Assembly (NCBI RefSeq): GCF_014050225.1 | Contig: NZ_JACFXV010000031.1 | Span: 1-64,000, forward strand | DNA length: 64,000 nucleotides | Origin: Stappia albiluteola | GTDB lineage: Bacteria; Pseudomonadota; Alphaproteobacteria; Rhizobiales; Stappiaceae | Direction of reading: 5' to 3' | Shown: piece by piece, positions 63,906-64,000 of the stretch | Layout of the letters: each line of letters starts with the position of its first letter | Numbering within the stretch: the stretch's first letter is position 1 | Made by a program: the position numbers and the translations under genes | The notes under the pieces: model-generated | Databases searched by the model: none | The model's input: the letters and a program-made list of their open reading frames with translations, nothing else | Told to the model about the DNA's origin: nothing

Positions 63906-64000
63906 ATGTTCAACACGCTGAAAATCGCTGCCGCCGCGGCCGTCGTCGCCGGTTCCTTCATCGCTCCGGCCGTCGCCGAAGACAAGATGAACGACCTGGA
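63906..64000 (+). CDS. Start of an exported protein, truncated by the window edge
   Basis: Thirty-one codons are visible. The N-terminus is a typical signal peptide (MFNTLKIAAAAAVVAGSFIAPAVAE, with an AVA-E cleavage site). AGAGAGGA lies seven bases upstream. The mature protein is outside the window, so the function cannot be stated. Confidence 0.7.
   Translation, partial: MFNTLKIAAAAAVVAGSFIAPAVAEDKMNDL

Overview
The window is about 64 kb of GC-rich DNA from an alphaproteobacterium of the Hyphomicrobiales, most likely a Rhizobiaceae member. The support is gene content (CoxG/L/M/S-type molybdenum hydroxylase operon, GlpR-GlpK pair, infC-rpmI-rplT-pheST order, imelysin/DUF1513/di-haem oxidoreductase cluster, DivK-like regulators) and a RirA-type iron operator. 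Species cannot be fixed from the sequence alone.

Layout. 1-3.5 kb: two tandem methyl-accepting chemotaxis receptors with near-identical signalling domains; the first is cut by the window edge. 3.9-10 kb (minus): a form II molybdenum hydroxylase operon with a CoxG protein and an upstream GAF/Fis regulator that lacks the AAA+ domain. 10-21.9 kb: housekeeping genes: two RNA methyltransferases, an SDR epimerase, a degenerate cold-shock protein, GlpR/GlpK, 1-Cys peroxiredoxin, LepA, murein endopeptidase, patatin and an alpha/beta hydrolase. 21.9-31 kb: a glycosyltransferase, then infC (ATT start), rpmI, rplT, pheS and pheT, interrupted by a Rieske oxygenase and by an unknown membrane protein. 31-36 kb: PabB-PabC fusion, HtpX, MsrA, a small membrane protein and tRNA-Ser(GGA). 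36-36.7 kb: an AT-rich islet with one unknown small protein. 36.9-45.2 kb: AlkD-like DNA repair protein, WYL regulator, TRAP transporter, HpcH/HpaI aldolase, a ClpP-like/SH3/SPOR exported protein and an IdnO-like dehydrogenase.

45.3-62 kb is the most distinctive part. Two signalling modules with the same gene order (sensor histidine kinase, single-domain receiver, receiver plus class III nucleotide cyclase) flank an iron-type operon of a Cys-rich protein, imelysin, di-haem oxidoreductase, second imelysin and DUF1513 protein. One module starts with a DUF3365 haem-c sensor and has a perfect TGTGA-N6-TCACA (CRP-type) palindrome upstream; the iron operon has a TGA-N9-TCA (RirA-type) operator. I read this as a candidate redox/haem- and iron-linked cyclic-nucleotide signalling locus. 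The link between the parts is inference from gene order and sites.

62.3-64 kb: an AraC regulator, about 640 bases without a convincing gene, and the start of an exported protein cut by the window edge.
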